Source of the DNA: Deferribacteraceae bacterium | GTDB lineage: Bacteria; Chrysiogenota; Deferribacteres; Deferribacterales; JAISNW01 | Length of the DNA stretch: 7,766 nucleotides | NCBI GenBank assembly: GCA_031278965.1 | Contig: JAITJJ010000021.1 | Span: forward strand, 1 to 7,766 | Reading direction: 5' to 3' | The notes under the pieces: generated by a model | Databases searched by the model: none | What the model was told of the DNA's origin: nothing | What the model saw: the letters and a program-made list of their open reading frames with translations, nothing else | Part shown: positions 7,015-7,766 of the stretch, in pieces | How the letters are laid out: each line of letters opens with the position of its first letter | How positions within the stretch are numbered: the first letter of the stretch is position 1 | Translations under genes and position numbers: made by a program

Positions 7015-7495
7015 ATGTTCTCTCCGCAGGTCCGCTCAATTCCAGATGTAAAATGGGATATGGCTTGCCTGCCATATCAATTTCTGAACGGGTTTTTGTC
7101 AAAAAACCCATTTTATTATAGAAGCTAACCGCACCTTTATTTTGTTCATTTACATCTACTCTTCTTAAATGCAATTTATTTACGGCATAGTGAATAAAAC
7201 TTTTTCCTATTCCTCTGCCTTGCATCTCCGGGATTATAAATAACATTTCAATTTTTTCATCCGATGTTCCCATAAAGCCTAGTATTTTATTGAAATTGCC
7301 CCGAACGGCAAACAGATTAATGCTATTTGGCAATGTTTCATAAATCCGTTTTTTATATATTAAAATATCTTCTTCTTTCAAAAAATCGTGGCTTGCCCTG
7401 ACAGAAATTTCCCAAACGCGCATAACTTCGCCATATTCGCTCTGATTAATGCCGGATATGCTGTAACTGCCGCCGGAGAGTTCCTTAAAATCCAT
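7007..7495 (-). CDS. GNAT-family N-acetyltransferase, YjaB-like
   Basis: From the ATG at 7495-7493 this encodes 162 residues. The pattern follows E. coli YjaB (about 147 residues): SVRASHDFL (31-39), GFM (73-75), the acetyl-CoA loop QGRGIG (92-97), DVNEQN (114-119), FYNKMGF (125-131), TRSEID (135-140) and GKPYPILHLEL (143-153). GNAT enzymes move acetyl from acetyl-CoA to an amine; the substrate here is unknown. The open frame extends back to ATG 7540 and TTG 7636 (209 residues), but the extra part has no domain, and a near-consensus promoter sits at 7529-7557, so I take the later ATG. It lacks a good ribosome site, so the start is uncertain. Base composition is much lower than its neighbours: 16 of 60 G+C at 7141-7200 and 19 of 60 at 7201-7260, against 34 of 60 at 6661-6720 in ispE. 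This suggests recent acquisition. It overlaps ispE by 8 bases. Confidence 0.8.
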   Translation of the reverse strand: MDFKELSGGSYSISGINQSEYGEVMRVWEISVRASHDFLKEEDILIYKKRIYETLPNSINLFAVRGNFNKILGFMGTSDEKIEMLFIIPEMQGRGIGKSFIHYAVNKLHLRRVDVNEQNKGAVSFYNKMGFLTKTRSEIDMAGKPYPILHLELSGPAERTFE

Positions 7496-7528
7496 AAAAT
7501 TAATTTTCCGATTAATCCTTGATTGATA

Positions 7529-7557
7529 ATTATCCTTCATTTTAAACTTTTCGTCAA
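7529..7557 (-). promoter_or_regulatory. Putative sigma-70 promoter for the operon
   Basis: On the minus strand TTGACG (7557-7552) and GATAAT (7534-7529) are separated by exactly 17 bases. Each box matches the consensus at 5 of 6 positions. Transcription would begin near 7522, about 27 bases before the preferred ATG of the acetyltransferase gene. It is the best promoter-like site I found upstream of the seven-gene run. The surrounding sequence is AT-rich, which raises the chance of a random match. Confidence 0.5.
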
Positions 7558-7596
7558 TAAATTTTCCTGATTTGCGCAGTAAATTGACAGACAGAC

Positions 7597-7618
7597 GGGT
7601 AGTTTCTGCAAACCACCC
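7597..7618 (-). other. 9-bp hairpin upstream of the operon promoter
   Basis: Minus-strand GGGTGGTTT and AAACTACCC flank a 4-base loop (GCAG), with one G-U pair. It is followed by GTCTGTCTGTC rather than a clean T run. It may help terminate transcription from the gene at the right edge or mark an insertion boundary. If translation began at TTG 7636 it would lie inside the coding region, which is a further reason to doubt that start. Confidence 0.5.
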
Positions 7619-7642
7619 TGCCTTTATGTAAGGCAATTCTAG

Positions 7643-7662
7643 AAGAGGGGGGTTGCCCTCTT
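7643..7662 (-). terminator. Candidate terminator hairpin of the upstream gene
   Basis: Minus-strand AAGAGGG and CCCTCTT pair perfectly (7 bp) around a 6-base loop. The stem begins 15 bases after the TAG stop of the gene entering from the right edge, an apt place for an intrinsic terminator. What follows is CTAGAATT, not a strong T run, so efficiency is doubtful. Because the stem is closed by AAG/CTT, only a few U residues are available within its own 3' arm. Confidence 0.4.
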
Positions 7663-7677
7663 GAAATATACAGCAAC

Positions 7678-7766
7678 CTATAGTCTTTTTGATTTATCTA
7701 TATCTAAAGCAACAAGACCAAGTCCTAAATTTCGCGTGTCGCTTGATAGACCAAGTTTAAACGGAG
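7678..7766 (-). CDS. 3' end of an upstream gene, possibly carbohydrate-related (partial)
   Basis: A minus-strand frame enters from the right edge (first full codon 7764-7762) and runs 28 codons to TAG 7680-7678. Its tail reads FKLGLSSDTRNLGLGLVAL, then DIDKSKRL. The pattern 'G-x-x-x-D-x-R-x-LG-x-x-(V/L)-x-x-(I/L)-x-I' is one I associate with C-terminal beta segments of sugar-related bacterial proteins (for example glycosyltransferase-linked ones). That is recognition from memory and weak with so few residues. The other two minus-strand frames hit stops early, which supports this one being coding. It is separated from the operon by two hairpins. Confidence 0.5.
   Translation of the reverse strand, partial: PFKLGLSSDTRNLGLGLVALDIDKSKRL

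Noticed and set aside
1..7766. CRISPR arrays, tRNA/rRNA genes, riboswitches, defence or toxin-antitoxin genes
   Set aside because: I looked on both strands and saw no regularly spaced repeats, cloverleaf-like segment or matching protein motifs.

Overview
The window is almost entirely one minus-strand gene cluster of housekeeping genes. Transcription runs from right to left: GNAT acetyltransferase – ispE – prs – pth – hppA – ychF – secreted SH3-domain protein. Genes are tightly packed: an 8-base overlap, gaps of 1, 4, 10, 33 and 37 bases, and TTG, GTG and ATG starts. This looks like a single operon. A fragment of another minus-strand gene enters from the right edge. At the left edge, the last 41 codons of a probable plus-strand transposase are followed by an AT-rich, repeat-bearing stretch of about 335 bases without a convincing gene.

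The block ispE–prs–pth–ychF is a known arrangement in several Gram-negative, often anaerobic lineages (for example delta-proteobacteria such as Geobacter, and Deferribacteres-like groups), usually with rplY (ribosomal protein L25/Ctc) between prs and pth. Here rplY is absent from that slot and a membrane pyrophosphatase (hppA) of K+-dependent type sits between pth and ychF. A Deferribacteres- or delta-proteobacteria-like organism is my inference from gene order and content. No RNA gene or lineage-specific marker is present to confirm it.

Functionally the cluster joins precursor synthesis and translation upkeep. IspE makes an isoprenoid precursor in the MEP pathway. Prs makes PRPP for nucleotides, histidine and tryptophan, and the biosynthetic pathways that consume PRPP release pyrophosphate. 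The membrane pyrophosphatase can turn that pyrophosphate into an ion gradient. Pth recycles peptidyl-tRNA and YchF is a ribosome-associated ATPase.

The points most worth a second look are: (1) an approximately 22-residue in-frame insertion in Pth, bordered by a 9-bp hairpin and holding a 12-bp perfect palindrome; (2) the AT-rich YjaB-like acetyltransferase gene at the head of the operon, with a near-consensus promoter inside what would otherwise be an N-terminal extension, and two hairpins upstream; (3) the altered operon layout; and (4) the ion-coupling residues of the pyrophosphatase. I do not see a clear new multi-gene system, CRISPR array, toxin–antitoxin pair or defence island in this window.
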